Shown here: one piece after another, positions 1 to 8,566 of the stretch
Position numbering within the stretch: position 1 is the stretch's first letter
How the letters are laid out: each line of letters opens with the position of its first letter
From: Phycisphaeraceae bacterium
GTDB taxonomy: Bacteria; Planctomycetota; Phycisphaerae; Phycisphaerales; SM1A02
Direction of reading: 5' to 3'
Assembly (NCBI GenBank): GCA_019636735.1
Contig: JAHBWY010000009.1
Location: 47,884 to 111,883 of the forward strand
DNA: 64,000 nucleotides
Program-made: the position numbers and the translations under genes
Notes under the pieces: model-generated
What the model was told of the DNA's origin: nothing
The model's database searches: none
What the model saw: only the letters and a program-made list of their open reading frames with translations

Positions 1-1030
1 ACTCGTGGTTGCCCATGAAGTCCTTGCGCGTGAGGACCGGGTGCTCCTTGATCCAGATGATCGCCTGGCTGAAGTAGAGCTCGCACGCCTTCAGCACCGG
101 CGGGTAGTTCGCGCAGTTGGCGTAGCCGCCCCAGATGTAGAAGCCGCCGCCGGGGACGAGCACGCGAGCGATGTTCCCGAACCACGCCGCAAGCAGCCGG
201 TCGAACTCGTCGTCGCTCACGAAGTCGTTGGCGAGCGGTCGGTCCTTGGCCCGCATCTTCTTCGTCGTCGGCTGCGCCTTCTCCGGATGGCGCGCGAGGT
301 CCATCTTCTGGTGATGCGTCTGCTTCCGCGCACGGTCCTGCTTGCCGCGCTCGCTGGTGGAGCGTTCGCACTGGAGGTCCTCTCGCCGCGAGAACGACGT
401 GATGCCCGCGGCGATGGCGTTGTTGCTGCGCGGCTCGACCTTGACGTTGTACGGAGGATCGGTGTTCGCCAGATGGATCGCCTCGCCATCGAGCAGTCGG
501 TCGAGATCGGCGACGCTGCCGCTGTCGCCGCAGAGCAGCCGGTGCCTGCCGAGCACCCAGAGGTCGCCGGGCTTCGTGGTCGCTTCGTCGGGCGGTGCGG
601 GAACCTCGTCGGGATCGGCGAGGCCGGGGTTGCCGCCAGCGTTGAGCAGCTTGGCGAGCTCGCCCTCGTCGAAGCCAAGAAGCGACAGGTCGTAGTCCAT
701 CCCCTTGAGCTCCCCGAGCTCGATGGGCAGCAGGTCGAAGTCCCACTCCGCGAGCTCGGCGCTCTTGTTGTCGGCGATGCGGTACGCCTTGATCTGCGCG
801 GGCGACAGGTCCTTGGCGACGTGGACCGGGACCTTCGCGAGCCCCAGCTTCTGCGCGGCCTTCCATCGGGTGTGCCCGCAGACGATCACCCCCGACTCAT
901 CGACAACGATCGGTTGGCGGAAGCCGAACTCGCGCAGCGACGCGGCGACCGCATCGACCGCGCCGTCGTTGATCCGGGGGTTCTTCTCGTAGGGGGTGAT
1001 GTCCGCGAGCGGACGAATCTCGATCTTCAT
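1..1030 (-). CDS. ParB-like domain / DNA adenine or cytosine-N4 methyltransferase (partial, E1)
   Basis: The ATG is at 1030 and the gene runs off the left edge, so only about 343 residues are visible. The N-terminus (MKIEIRPLADITPYEKNPR) begins a ParB/Srx-type domain with the usual GxxRxxAAxxLG-type segment, here ending in HTRWKAAQKLG. The methyltransferase half carries the catalytic motif IV TDPPY near residue 185. The E2 homologue at 46113-47471 is complete at 452 aa and shows what is missing. Such fusions are common in phages and probably methylate element DNA; the target sequence cannot be read from this. It is the last gene of the visible leftward series and is separated from the primase gene by the origin-like region. 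Confidence 0.85.
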   Translation of the reverse strand, partial: MKIEIRPLADITPYEKNPRINDGAVDAVAASLREFGFRQPIVVDESGVIVCGHTRWKAAQKLGLAKVPVHVAKDLSPAQIKAYRIADNKSAELAEWDFDLLPIELGELKGMDYDLSLLGFDEGELAKLLNAGGNPGLADPDEVPAPPDEATTKPGDLWVLGRHRLLCGDSGSVADLDRLLDGEAIHLANTDPPYNVKVEPRSNNAIAAGITSFSRREDLQCERSTSERGKQDRARKQTHHQKMDLARHPEKAQPTTKKMRAKDRPLANDFVSDDEFDRLLAAWFGNIARVLVPGGGFYIWGGYANCANYPPVLKACELYFSQAIIWIKEHPVLTRKDFMGNHE

Positions 1031-1090
1031 GGCACAAGCCTCCATGCGGGTGCGGGATGAGCGGGACGGCGGTGGTTCAGCGCGACGGCG

Positions 1091-1356
1091 GCCCACGTTG
1101 GGCCGTGTGGCGAAGGGGGAGCGGATCGGGGCGACGGGGCCGCCGCGCGGGGCGTCGCCAACGTGGGCGAACGTCGCGGGCCACGGGCGGAGCCCCAGAT
1201 CGCCCGTCGGTCAACCGGAAGTAAGTCAGTCGGGGTTTGCGGCTGTTCCCGGCGGCGTCTCGGGCCGAGATTCCCGCCGGAGTACCTATTGGCCTCGGCC
1301 GCACTCGCCCCAGTTACCCACACCGCGCCCACTCGCGACGTGGCCGCCCACGTTGG
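1091..1356. repeat. Three copies of near-palindrome GCCCACGTTGG
   Basis: GCCCACGTTGG is found at 1091-1101 and 1346-1356, and its reverse complement at 1159-1169. A related CCAACGT half appears near 1422. The core ACGT is symmetric, so the word looks like a binding site for a dimeric protein. The copies lie upstream of the iteron cluster, between it and the methyltransferase gene. No exact copy was noticed in the matching E2 region. Confidence 0.4.
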
Positions 1357-1478
1357 CGTCAGGCGCGCCCGGCGGCGCGGCGGGACGGTCGTCGCCTCGA
1401 GCCAACCCGCCGCCACACGGGCCAACGTCCCGGGCCGGTTTGGGGGGGTCTCTTGCGCGCACTCTCTTGCGCGCGCTC

Positions 1479-1509
1479 GTGGGTGCGTCGCTCTAGCGCA
1501 CGCACCCAC
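1479..1509. repeat. Cruciform/hairpin between E1 iterons
   Basis: GTGGGTGCGT at 1479-1488 pairs with ACGCACCCAC at 1500-1509. The intervening 11 bases also self-pair (CGCT with AGCG), leaving only a tiny loop and one bulge, so almost the whole 31-base segment can form one stem. It has no U-tract and lies between iteron copies, so an origin cruciform is more likely than a terminator. Confidence 0.5.
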
Positions 1510-1534
1510 GGGGGGGTATGGGGGGGTGCGCGCG
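1510..1534. other. G-rich core shared exactly by E1 and E2
   Basis: The segment reads GGGGGGGTATGGGGGGG followed by TGCGCGCG and is identical over 25 bases to 47800-47824. Flanking sequence differs except for a preceding CGCACCC. Two G7 runs separated by TAT could form a G-quadruplex intermolecularly or together with nearby G-runs. Exact conservation among otherwise diverged surroundings implies a constrained function. Confidence 0.6.
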
Positions 1535-1619
1535 AGAGAGTAGTCCTCTCTTGCGCGCACCTGATCCATGTGCGTTGCGCGCAAGAGACCCCTCTTTCGC
1601 GCGGGTCGGATGGCGCGCA

Positions 1620-3758
1620 TCACAGGTCTCCTCCGGCGTCGTCGGGTCCGGTCGCAGGGACGATTCTCGGGGCAGAGCGCCCGTTGAACGCCTCCTGTCC
1701 GACCAAGCCCTCGCTCACCGCAAGCGAGATGAGCCGCCTGGCTGCGCGGTCGGAGAGACCGCACGCCCGGGCGACCGTGACGACCTCCTCGCGTGTGCGG
1801 GGTTCGGGAATGAACGCCTCGACGAACCGCTCCGCGGTCCACTCGGGCTCTTTGGGCGGGTCGTCGGCTCTCGGCTCCTTGCGCTTGGTCGGACGCTCGC
1901 TCTTGAGCGCGGCGGGATCGAGACCGTCGTCCACCGTCCACACCGGGAACGACCAGCGCAGGCAGGTCGGGTCGACCGGCGCCCATGAACGGACGGCGGC
2001 GTCGAGCACGACCACGCCAGCTACCTCGTGCGGCCGAAGGACGAGGTGCGTGTCGGTGGCCCGGCTCTGCGCGCCGGCCCCCGCGCCCACATCGGTCACC
2101 GACTTCCCCGACTGGCTGCCCTTGGTCGAGTGGTGGATCAGGACGAAGCAGCAACCGAGCCGGTCGGCGAAGGCATCGATCCGGTTGTAGATGTTGGCCA
2201 TCGTCCCGTTGTCGTTCTCGTCGCCGCCGCTGGGCATGAAGCGGTAGAAGGCGTCGAGGACGATGACCTTGAAGCGGCCGGGTTCGAGCGCTTCGAAGTA
2301 GGGCGCGAGCGTGAAGATGTCCTGCAGGCGACCACGCAGGTTGTCGACGTGGATGCGCTGGGCGATCTCGCGCATGGCGACGCCCCGCGCCCGCACGACT
2401 TGTGGGATGCGGTGGGCGCTCGTCTCGCGGTGCAGCTCGTTGTCGATGATGAGCACTTCGCCCGGCACCGTCTGGTAGCGGCCGAGCCAGGCGTTGCCAG
2501 CGGCGACCGCGATGGCGAGGTCGAGCGTGAGCCAGCTCTTGCCTGTCTTCGGGCTGGCGATCACGTTCATCGTCTCGCCCTCGCGCAGGAGCCCGTGGAT
2601 GACCGGCGCGCGGAGCTGCGGGTAGGCCGCGACGAGCTCGCCCACCGGCAATGGCGACGGCTCGACGGGGTTCGTCGGTGCCGACGGTGCTCCGACGATG
2701 AACGCCGAGAGATCGACGCCGAGCGTGCGGTCCCTCAGCGGCTGGCCGTATCCCTGAGTCGCCAGCGCCGACGCCGCGGCGGTGAAATCGCCGTGGTGCT
2801 CGAGCAGCGCGTAGACCGCGAAGGGCGAGTAGCCGGTGTGCGGATCGAAGGGCGAGGCGTTCGACGAGAAGACGTAGAAGACCCGGTCCTTGAGCGTCGC
2901 GCTCGATCCGCTCGACTTGCCCGGCCTGCGCCAGTACTCGTTGCATCCGGGGGCGCCCGGCTTGGCCAGCGTCCAGCCATGCTCGGTGAGCACGTCCCGA
3001 GGGTCGCCGCGTTCGTTGAAGTCGTCACCCGGCCGGAGCGATGTCCGCGCATGGCCGACGGGTGTCGTCTGACCGACCACTGTTCCCGGCAGCTCGTCGA
3101 GCGCCCAGGCGCAGCCGAGCAGGATGTCGCGCTCCTCCGCCGTGATGACCGGCGGATCGCACAGGTCGCCCTGCACGAGGGCGTAGCCGTCGCTGGGCGC
3201 GCAGAGGAAGAGGCCGCCCTCGCCGCGCGTCTCGATCATGGTGACAGTGACGGACCACGCACCGCCCGCGTCGCGTCGGGGCACATGCGACTTCGTGCCG
3301 ACGATGACCGGCTCGGGTCCATCGACCACGATCCGGCGCTGTGCGAGCTTGGTGTTGCCGCTCACCGGACCCGCGCAGCGATAGACGACGTGCATGCCGC
3401 TCGAGGGCGTCGACTCGATGACCAGCCGTTCGACCAGCCCGGGCGCGTTGTCCTCGACGGCGCTGCGCCATGCAGCGAAGGCCTCGCCGCCGAGGTCGAA
3501 GTCGATCATCTCGAGGTTGCCCGAGACCGCACCGCAGACGAGGCACATCGACGCCGCGCCGCCGGTGGCATCCCCGAACCACGATCCGAGTTCGTCTCCC
3601 GACGGCAGACGCGACTGGAACGGCTTCCACGAGGTGAGCGCCACGCGCTTCTCGTCTCCGCGCCGGATCGCGGGCAGGGCGCACAGGCCCGCCGCGACGC
3701 ACGCGGTCGCGTGCGATCGGAGCGAGCCGTTCGGGTTGGGGCACGGCGCATCGCTCAC
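1620..3758 (-). CDS. Bifunctional primase/polymerase fused to RepA-like RecA-fold helicase (E1)
   Basis: The 712-aa protein probably primes and unwinds element DNA at the adjacent origin-like region. The N-terminal archaeo-eukaryotic primase domain shows the metal motif DFD at about residue 86 and an SxxxH-type motif (SSGMH) at about 120. The C-terminal RecA-type ATPase has Walker A SPKTGKSW at about 402 and Walker B VIVLDAF at about 499, followed by IHHSTKGS, typical of hexameric RepA-like helicases. I chose the GTG at 3758 because it overlaps the TGA of the upstream HNH gene (GTGA) and matches the E2 start; an in-frame upstream start would add 16 unconserved residues. The C-terminus looks like a winged helix. 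Confidence 0.85.
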   Translation of the reverse strand: MSDAPCPNPNGSLRSHATACVAAGLCALPAIRRGDEKRVALTSWKPFQSRLPSGDELGSWFGDATGGAASMCLVCGAVSGNLEMIDFDLGGEAFAAWRSAVEDNAPGLVERLVIESTPSSGMHVVYRCAGPVSGNTKLAQRRIVVDGPEPVIVGTKSHVPRRDAGGAWSVTVTMIETRGEGGLFLCAPSDGYALVQGDLCDPPVITAEERDILLGCAWALDELPGTVVGQTTPVGHARTSLRPGDDFNERGDPRDVLTEHGWTLAKPGAPGCNEYWRRPGKSSGSSATLKDRVFYVFSSNASPFDPHTGYSPFAVYALLEHHGDFTAAASALATQGYGQPLRDRTLGVDLSAFIVGAPSAPTNPVEPSPLPVGELVAAYPQLRAPVIHGLLREGETMNVIASPKTGKSWLTLDLAIAVAAGNAWLGRYQTVPGEVLIIDNELHRETSAHRIPQVVRARGVAMREIAQRIHVDNLRGRLQDIFTLAPYFEALEPGRFKVIVLDAFYRFMPSGGDENDNGTMANIYNRIDAFADRLGCCFVLIHHSTKGSQSGKSVTDVGAGAGAQSRATDTHLVLRPHEVAGVVVLDAAVRSWAPVDPTCLRWSFPVWTVDDGLDPAALKSERPTKRKEPRADDPPKEPEWTAERFVEAFIPEPRTREEVVTVARACGLSDRAARRLISLAVSEGLVGQEAFNGRSAPRIVPATGPDDAGGDL

Positions 3759-4195
3759 CCGACCTCCCCGAAGTAGCTGCGAACGGCGTGGTGGTGTCGA
3801 TGGCAACGCGCGCAGAGCCAGGTGACGTCAAGCGGCGCTCGGTAGTTCTCGTGATGGGCGTGGACGGGCTTGGCGTCACAACATCCGGGGCAGCGTTCCG
3901 GGCGGACGAGTCGGCCGCTCCGGATCGCCCGTGCGACCGCACGGTGCGCCGCGTCGCGTTCGGGGTGCTCGCGGCGCGATCGACGAAGCCTCGCGGCCGC
4001 ATCGGCGCGGCGCTCGGGAAGCGAAGCGCGCAGACGGTCGTACGCGAGGTACTGCTCATCCCGGAGGGCACGGTTCAGTCGAACATCGACTCGCGTGCAC
4101 GAGATGCACTTGTTCAGGTGCCCATCGGCCATGCGGGGATGGCGGTAGAACTCGTCGAGCGGTTTCAGGTGTTGGCACTTGAAGCAGGTCTTCAT
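3755..4195 (-). CDS. Phage-type HNH endonuclease with N-terminal zinc finger
   Basis: This 146-aa protein has two zinc-binding regions. An N-terminal CxxC pair (CFKCQH...CISC) is followed by a basic helical linker and a C-terminal HNH-like fold with CPGC, HAHHENYRAPLDV and CARCH. This arrangement is typical of small phage HNH nucleases that act as homing or packaging nickases. It overlaps the primase start by 4 bp and follows the helicase gene by 11 bp. E2 lacks the gene: its helicase and primase overlap directly at 50073. It is therefore an insertion in E1 or a loss in E2. Confidence 0.8.
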   Translation of the reverse strand: MKTCFKCQHLKPLDEFYRHPRMADGHLNKCISCTRVDVRLNRALRDEQYLAYDRLRASLPERRADAAARLRRSRREHPERDAAHRAVARAIRSGRLVRPERCPGCCDAKPVHAHHENYRAPLDVTWLCARCHRHHHAVRSYFGEVG

Positions 4196-4206
4196 GGTCG
4201 CTCCGC

Positions 4207-5910
4207 TCAGAACGGGATCGAGTCGTCGTCGAAGCCACAGCCAGCCCCGACGGGCTCACTGGGATCTGGCAGGTTGTCCGGGTCCTCGAGCCGCGGCGGC
4301 TTCGGGCCGAGCTCGTGACCGACGACGCGCTCCCACTGGTCGCCGGGCTTGCGCTCGACCGTGATCCGAAGCGGCTGCGCCAGCGCACCGGCACGGGCCA
4401 GGTCGACGGCCTCTTCGACCGTCGTCGGCACCGCCTCGCTGGACCGCTTGCGCCACCACTCGGCGGCCTTGCGCTGCGCAAAGCTGCCGGGTGGATGCTC
4501 GAGGCAGATCCACTCGCGGAGCCAGCGGTTGAAGCCACCGCGGTACTCGACGCGCATCGTCGGGATCGCGCCGGGGTTGTCTCGCTTGAAGTGGACGTGG
4601 TAGCCGACCTCGACGACACGCTCCTCGGATCGCGATGCGCCATCGGCCCCGGAGACGATGTCCGCCTCTGAAGCAATCGCGGCGTGCTTGACCTGCCGCG
4701 GCGGGAACTTGTGCCCGCACTCGGGGCAGGTCGCGTAAGCCGCGTGAATCAAGGCGTCACACTGCGGGCACTGCTTGGCAGGCGCCTCGCCCGGCGCGCC
4801 TGAGCGGTCGGCCAGGCGGATAGCATCCACCGGTCCGTGCCGAAGGACGTTGCCGCCGAAGTCGAGGACGAGGCAGTCGGCCTTGCCGGGGTGCGGGCGG
4901 AAGCCGCGGCCCACCATCTGGTAGTAGAGCCCCGGCGACAGCGTCGGCCGCAGCATCGCCACGCAGTCGACGTTGGGAGCGTCGAAGCCCGTCGTCAGCA
5001 CGTTGACGTTGGCGAGGTACTTGAGCTCACCCGACTTGAAGCGAGCGATGAGTGCATCTCGCTCCTTGGTCGGGGTGCCGCCTTCGACGAACCCGCATTC
5101 GACGCCGTGGCGATCCTGCAACACGCGTGCGACATGCTCGCCGTGCGCAACGCCGGAGCAGAAGATCAGGACTGCCCGACGCTCGGCCGTCGCCGCGACG
5201 ATCTCGGCGCACGCAGCGCCGACGAGGTCGTCCTTGTTCATCAGCGTCTCGACCTCGCCGGCGACGAACTCGCCGCCGCGGATGTGCAGCTCGCTGGTGT
5301 CGGCGACTGCCTTGCCGGCGCGGCTCTTGAGCGGACAGAGGTAGCCCGCCACGATCAGCTCGCGCACGCCCGCCTCGAAGCAGGTCTCGTTGAGCACGTG
5401 GTCCGGTGCGGGGCCGCAGATCAGGCCTGTCTTCATCCGGTACGGCGTCGCGGTCAGGCCGACGACGCGCTGGTGGTCGCAGAGGTCGCGCGCATCGGTC
5501 AGGAAGCGGCGGTACATGCCCTCGCCCTCGGGCGGCACGAGGTGCGCCTCGTCGACGATGACGAGATCGAGCGGCCCGAGGTCGTGGGCGCGCTGGTAGA
5601 CCGACTGGATGCCAGCGATCGTCACCGCGTAGCCGAGATCGCGGCGACCGAGCCCGGCAGAGAAGACGCCGATCGGCAGGTCGGGCGCGACGGCGCGAAG
5701 CTTGTCCGCAGCCTGCTCGAGCAGTTCCCGCACATGGGCCAGGACGACGACGCGGCCGTTCCACTTCTGCACCGCATCGCGGCAGAGCTCGGCGATCACG
5801 TGCGTCTTGCCCGATCCGGTGGGAAGCACGACCGCGGGGTTGGTGTCGCACGCGGCGATGTGCTGCCAGACGGCATCGACCGCCTCGCGCTGGTAGGGAC
5901 GCAACTCCAT
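4207..5910 (-). CDS. SF2 DEAH-box helicase (E1)
   Basis: The 567-aa protein resembles phage UvsW/ResIII-type superfamily 2 helicases. Walker A PTGSGKT is at residues 30-36, the DEAH box at 120-123, motif III GLTATP near 152, and a C-terminal motif VI GRGFRPH. After the helicase core there is a four-Cys zinc ribbon (CPQCDALIH...CPECGHKF), then an unassigned tail. Recombination intermediates or replication forks are the likely substrates given the operon. Its ATG overlaps the rusA stop (TAATG at 5912-5908). The E2 homologue is 566 aa. Confidence 0.85.
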   Translation of the reverse strand: MELRPYQREAVDAVWQHIAACDTNPAVVLPTGSGKTHVIAELCRDAVQKWNGRVVVLAHVRELLEQAADKLRAVAPDLPIGVFSAGLGRRDLGYAVTIAGIQSVYQRAHDLGPLDLVIVDEAHLVPPEGEGMYRRFLTDARDLCDHQRVVGLTATPYRMKTGLICGPAPDHVLNETCFEAGVRELIVAGYLCPLKSRAGKAVADTSELHIRGGEFVAGEVETLMNKDDLVGAACAEIVAATAERRAVLIFCSGVAHGEHVARVLQDRHGVECGFVEGGTPTKERDALIARFKSGELKYLANVNVLTTGFDAPNVDCVAMLRPTLSPGLYYQMVGRGFRPHPGKADCLVLDFGGNVLRHGPVDAIRLADRSGAPGEAPAKQCPQCDALIHAAYATCPECGHKFPPRQVKHAAIASEADIVSGADGASRSEERVVEVGYHVHFKRDNPGAIPTMRVEYRGGFNRWLREWICLEHPPGSFAQRKAAEWWRKRSSEAVPTTVEEAVDLARAGALAQPLRITVERKPGDQWERVVGHELGPKPPRLEDPDNLPDPSEPVGAGCGFDDDSIPF

Positions 5911-6296
5911 TACGCGCTGCCCTCCCCGCCGAGGGGCGCGATGCGCACGACGACCTTGCCGTCGGGCACGACCTCGGCCCGGACGATCTCAAGCCGATCG
6001 ATCTGCCCGTCGTCCTCGTAGACGCCTCCATGCGCCAGCGCATCGAGCAGCGCCTTCATCGCGTTGTCGAGATCGCGGCGACGACGGTCGGGAGGATGCG
6101 CCGTGACATGCACCGCGAGCGGCCCATCCATCCGGGCAATGCGGCGGAGCGACAGCTGTGCCGCGACTCTGGCCCGGAAGCGTCGCCCCTCGCGGCTGAT
6201 GAGCGTTCGAGTCCCCACCCGTCGCCAGTAGTGGTTCACTGACGGCGGGTAGGGCAGCTCGAGCGTCAGCGGAGTCGCGTCGGTCACCGCTTCCAC
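5910..6296 (-). CDS. rusA: RusA-like Holliday junction resolvase (E1)
   Basis: The 128-aa product matches RusA in size and order. It begins with LPYPPSVNHYWRR and contains the acidic catalytic block DRRRRDLDNAMKALLDAL followed by GVYEDDGQID. In RusA three Asp residues in this region co-ordinate metal to cut four-way junctions. It overlaps DUF669 by 13 bp and the helicase by 1 bp, so it belongs to the recombination operon. The E2 homologue is 124 aa. Confidence 0.9.
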   Translation of the reverse strand: MEAVTDATPLTLELPYPPSVNHYWRRVGTRTLISREGRRFRARVAAQLSLRRIARMDGPLAVHVTAHPPDRRRRDLDNAMKALLDALAHGGVYEDDGQIDRLEIVRAEVVPDGKVVVRIAPLGGEGSA

Positions 6297-6787
6297 GGCG
6301 GCACCCCCGCGCCAGCGGTCGCTGCGACTGCACCGCCCGGCGCGGGACGCCCATTGCCGACGACCGCGGGCACGCCCGTGCCGGTCGAGCCGTCGCGGCG
6401 GGCATAGCCCTTGACGACGTTCGTCGGCTCGCCGGTGTCCTCGCGGTTCTTCACCGCGACCGAGGCGACCAGCGGCACGTTGTGCAGCTCCACCGAGTCA
6501 CGCGGCTTCATGACGTTCACCGCGCGGCAGATCGCCGACAGCGTGCCGCGCGCGATCTCGACCGTCTGCTCGTTGGTGTGCTTGAGGGTCAGGCGATCCC
6601 AAAGCTTGCGGCCCTTGTAGGGGCCGTCGATCACCTCCATCTCGACCTCGAGGTACTCGCCCTTGCCGTTCTTGGTGGGCTTCATCTCCGTCGCGGTGAT
6701 GACCACGAGGTACTTGCCGCTCGGAATGGGATCGAAGCCGGTGTTGGGGTCGACGTCGTGCGCGTTGAATCCGTTCAGGTCTGCCAT
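6284..6787 (-). CDS. DUF669 protein, probable ssDNA-binding recombination partner (E1)
   Basis: The 167-aa protein matches the DUF669 family: LPSGKY-type strand (IPSGKYLVVITATEMKPTK), then GKGEYLEVEMEVIDGPYKGR and a central LSAICRAVNV helix. It has a disordered Ala/Gly-rich tail ending PPWKR, a C-terminal shape often seen in ssDNA-binding proteins. Family members travel with Sak4-type ATPases and RusA in phages; a single-strand binding role is inferred from that context. The E2 homologue at 52136-52630 shares the same ends. Confidence 0.8.
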   Translation of the reverse strand: MADLNGFNAHDVDPNTGFDPIPSGKYLVVITATEMKPTKNGKGEYLEVEMEVIDGPYKGRKLWDRLTLKHTNEQTVEIARGTLSAICRAVNVMKPRDSVELHNVPLVASVAVKNREDTGEPTNVVKGYARRDGSTGTGVPAVVGNGRPAPGGAVAATAGAGVPPWKR

Positions 6788-6791
6788 GTGG

Positions 6792-7583
6792 TCAGGCTCC
6801 TTGCTCGTTGGCGGTTTCGGATTGGGTCGGGTCGATCACGGGCTGCTCGCCGCGCGCGAGCGCCGCGAAGACGCGGTAGTCCAGCGGCAGCTCGTCGGGG
6901 AGGTTGAGGCGGTTCTTGGCGACATGCGCCGGCCGCTCGGTGGTGCGGAGAATCCGCTCGCCGGTGCCGATGCCCTGCGTGCGCTTGCGGTCGAAGCCCT
7001 CGCTGCTCGTCCGCGTGTGGACGCGGTAGGTGGCGAAGAGCACCTCGTCGCACCACTCCTGGACGAGCGCCGACGCCTGCTTCTGGAGGCGCGGCGCGTA
7101 GCGGTCGTACGAGTCGGTCTCGGGGTTGGCGAACTTCTCGATCGCGGCGTGCGCGATGAGGATCACCTGCATGCCACGGTCGGCACGCAGCGCGTCGAGT
7201 CCCGCGAAGATCTCGCGCCACTGCGTCAGCGCGAAGACGTAGCCCTTCGCGTAGCCGATGTCCTCGATCGTCTCAACGCCGCGCTTGGCGCAGACCTCCG
7301 CCCAGATCAGGCGTTCCAGCCAGTCCAGCGAATCGATGACGACCGTCTGGTAGTCGTGCTCCTCGGAGTAGAGCGTCGACAGCGCCGCGAGCACGTCGGC
7401 GTACTTCGTCGCCAGCGGAAAGCGGTCGCACTCGATGTCGTTGGTGCCTTCCTCGGTCGTAATGAAGATCGGCTTCTCGGCCATCGCGCCGAACGTCGAC
7501 TTCCCCACGCCGTGGACGCCGTAGACCATGATGCGACGGGGCATCGCGGCGCGGCCCTTCTGGATGTGTGCGAGCATCGTCAT
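6792..7583 (-). CDS. Sak4/AAA_24-type RecA-fold ATPase (E1)
   Basis: The 263-aa phage nucleotide-binding protein has Walker A GVHGVGKST at residues 22-30 and Walker B VVIDSLDWL near 81-89. Proteins of this family are the RecA-like annealing or strand-exchange factor of phage recombination modules. It lies between the nuclease gene and DUF669, with 4 bp to the latter. In E2 the homologous ATPase is promoter-proximal because the nuclease gene is absent. Confidence 0.8.
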   Translation of the reverse strand: MTMLAHIQKGRAAMPRRIMVYGVHGVGKSTFGAMAEKPIFITTEEGTNDIECDRFPLATKYADVLAALSTLYSEEHDYQTVVIDSLDWLERLIWAEVCAKRGVETIEDIGYAKGYVFALTQWREIFAGLDALRADRGMQVILIAHAAIEKFANPETDSYDRYAPRLQKQASALVQEWCDEVLFATYRVHTRTSSEGFDRKRTQGIGTGERILRTTERPAHVAKNRLNLPDELPLDYRVFAALARGEQPVIDPTQSETANEQGA

Positions 7584-7627
7584 GCGGTGCGGTCTCCTGC
7601 GGTTGGTGCGGTGGATGGACGGCGGGC

Positions 7628-8566
7628 TCAGTCACGGTCGTAGAGCCGCAGAGATTCGAAGCCGGTCGGCCACGAGTCGCTGTCGCGGCAACGGACGAGC
7701 TGGCGGATCGCGGCGGTGTTCTGCTCGGCGGCCTTGTCGAGGATGCGGGGCGAGAGCTGCCACACGCCGCAGCGGAACGGCTCGCGCTTCTCGACGGCGA
7801 TTAGGTGGACCGGCAGCATCTGGCCGCCCGCCTGCGCGACGAGCGCCCTGTAGAAGGCAAGCTGCGCGACGTAGCCGAAGGCGCCGATGTGCCACTCGAA
7901 CGAATCGAGCGAGTCGGCGGTCTTGAGATCCACGATGCCGCGGTCGATGGTCGGGTTGATCCAGTCGATCCGCGCTTGGCAGGGCACGCCCTCGAGCGTG
8001 CCGCGCACGACGCCCTCCGCCATGCCCATCGCGAGGAGCTCGCGTGCGAAGGCGTGCGCCTTCACGCTCGCCGCCATCTGCTCGACGATCGCGGCATCCT
8101 CATCGCCGAGCGCCGGCTTGCCGCGCTTCTCGGCCCACTCGGCGAATGCCTTCGTCGCCGAGCCGAACGGCTTGCCTGTCTTCTTGTTGATCGGGCCGCC
8201 GACCGCGAACTCCTGCTCGTAGCGCTCACGGCCCTCGAGGATCAGCGTGTGCGCAGCGCGCCCGACGAGGAACGCCAGCGAGTCTCGCTCGGGGATGAGC
8301 CCCAGCTCCTTGCGACGTAAGAGCTGAGGACACTGTCGGAAGTCCGCGAGCCGATGCGAGGTGAGGTATTCGCCGCGCCGCGCGTGGTAGGCGTCGGCGC
8401 TCTCGCGGATCAGGAAGCGAAGGCGGCTGTCGGTCGAATCAGGCTTCGTCGCGGTGGCGATCGGCATGGGTGTCTCCGATGGGAAGTAGTCGCGGCGGTA
8501 GTCGCCCTGGCCGAGGCGGACGAGCGGCGCATCGCCGGCGTCGCGTCGGCGCGAGAACGCGCGCAT
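7628..8566 (-). CDS. PD-(D/E)XK exonuclease, RecE/YqaJ-like, with conserved N-terminal leader (E1)
   Basis: The core resembles phage PD-(D/E)XK recombination nucleases: an early HRLADFRQCPQLL helix, RIDWIN, then the active-site VDLKTA, and a downstream YVAQLAFYR motif. It would resect ends for the neighbouring ATPase and DUF669 protein. Two starts are possible. An ATG at 8467 has a good GGAGA Shine-Dalgarno (279 aa). The ATG at 8566 overlaps the upstream stop (TGATG; 312 aa) and includes a leader with PLVRLGQG that is conserved at protein level in E2 in front of a different gene. I report the longer form because that leader is clearly translated. E2 has no nuclease. Confidence 0.8.
   Translation of the reverse strand: MRAFSRRRDAGDAPLVRLGQGDYRRDYFPSETPMPIATATKPDSTDSRLRFLIRESADAYHARRGEYLTSHRLADFRQCPQLLRRKELGLIPERDSLAFLVGRAAHTLILEGRERYEQEFAVGGPINKKTGKPFGSATKAFAEWAEKRGKPALGDEDAAIVEQMAASVKAHAFARELLAMGMAEGVVRGTLEGVPCQARIDWINPTIDRGIVDLKTADSLDSFEWHIGAFGYVAQLAFYRALVAQAGGQMLPVHLIAVEKREPFRCGVWQLSPRILDKAAEQNTAAIRQLVRCRDSDSWPTGFESLRLYDRD

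Larger units (their letters stand above)
1449..1588. repeat. E1 iterons, 12-bp word TCTCTTGCGCGC
   Basis: Exact direct copies are at 1449-1460, 1463-1474 and 1547-1558, and an exact inverted copy is at 1577-1588. Degenerate copies follow the G-rich core near 1529-1540 (inverted) and near 1590-1602. The word differs completely from the E2 word (GCGCTTCGAGTTCG), although the cluster occupies the same place relative to the shared core and to the primase-helicase gene. Confidence 0.65.
1031..1619. other. Origin-like intergenic region of E1
   Basis: This stretch of about 590 bases has no convincing gene; open frames here are by-products of high GC. It holds a cluster of 12-bp iterons, a long cruciform, a G-rich 25-bp block shared exactly with E2, and three copies of the near-palindrome GCCCACGTTGG. 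It sits between the primase-helicase gene and the ParB-methyltransferase gene, as the matching region 47472-47928 does in E2. Iterons beside a primase-helicase gene suggest a replication origin. Partition sites for a ParB-like protein are an alternative. Confidence 0.55.

Noticed and set aside
1027..2946. A 639-codon Arg-rich open frame across the E1 origin region and primase gene
   Set aside because: It overlaps a well-supported primase-helicase in another frame and has the composition of an out-of-frame GC-rich translation.
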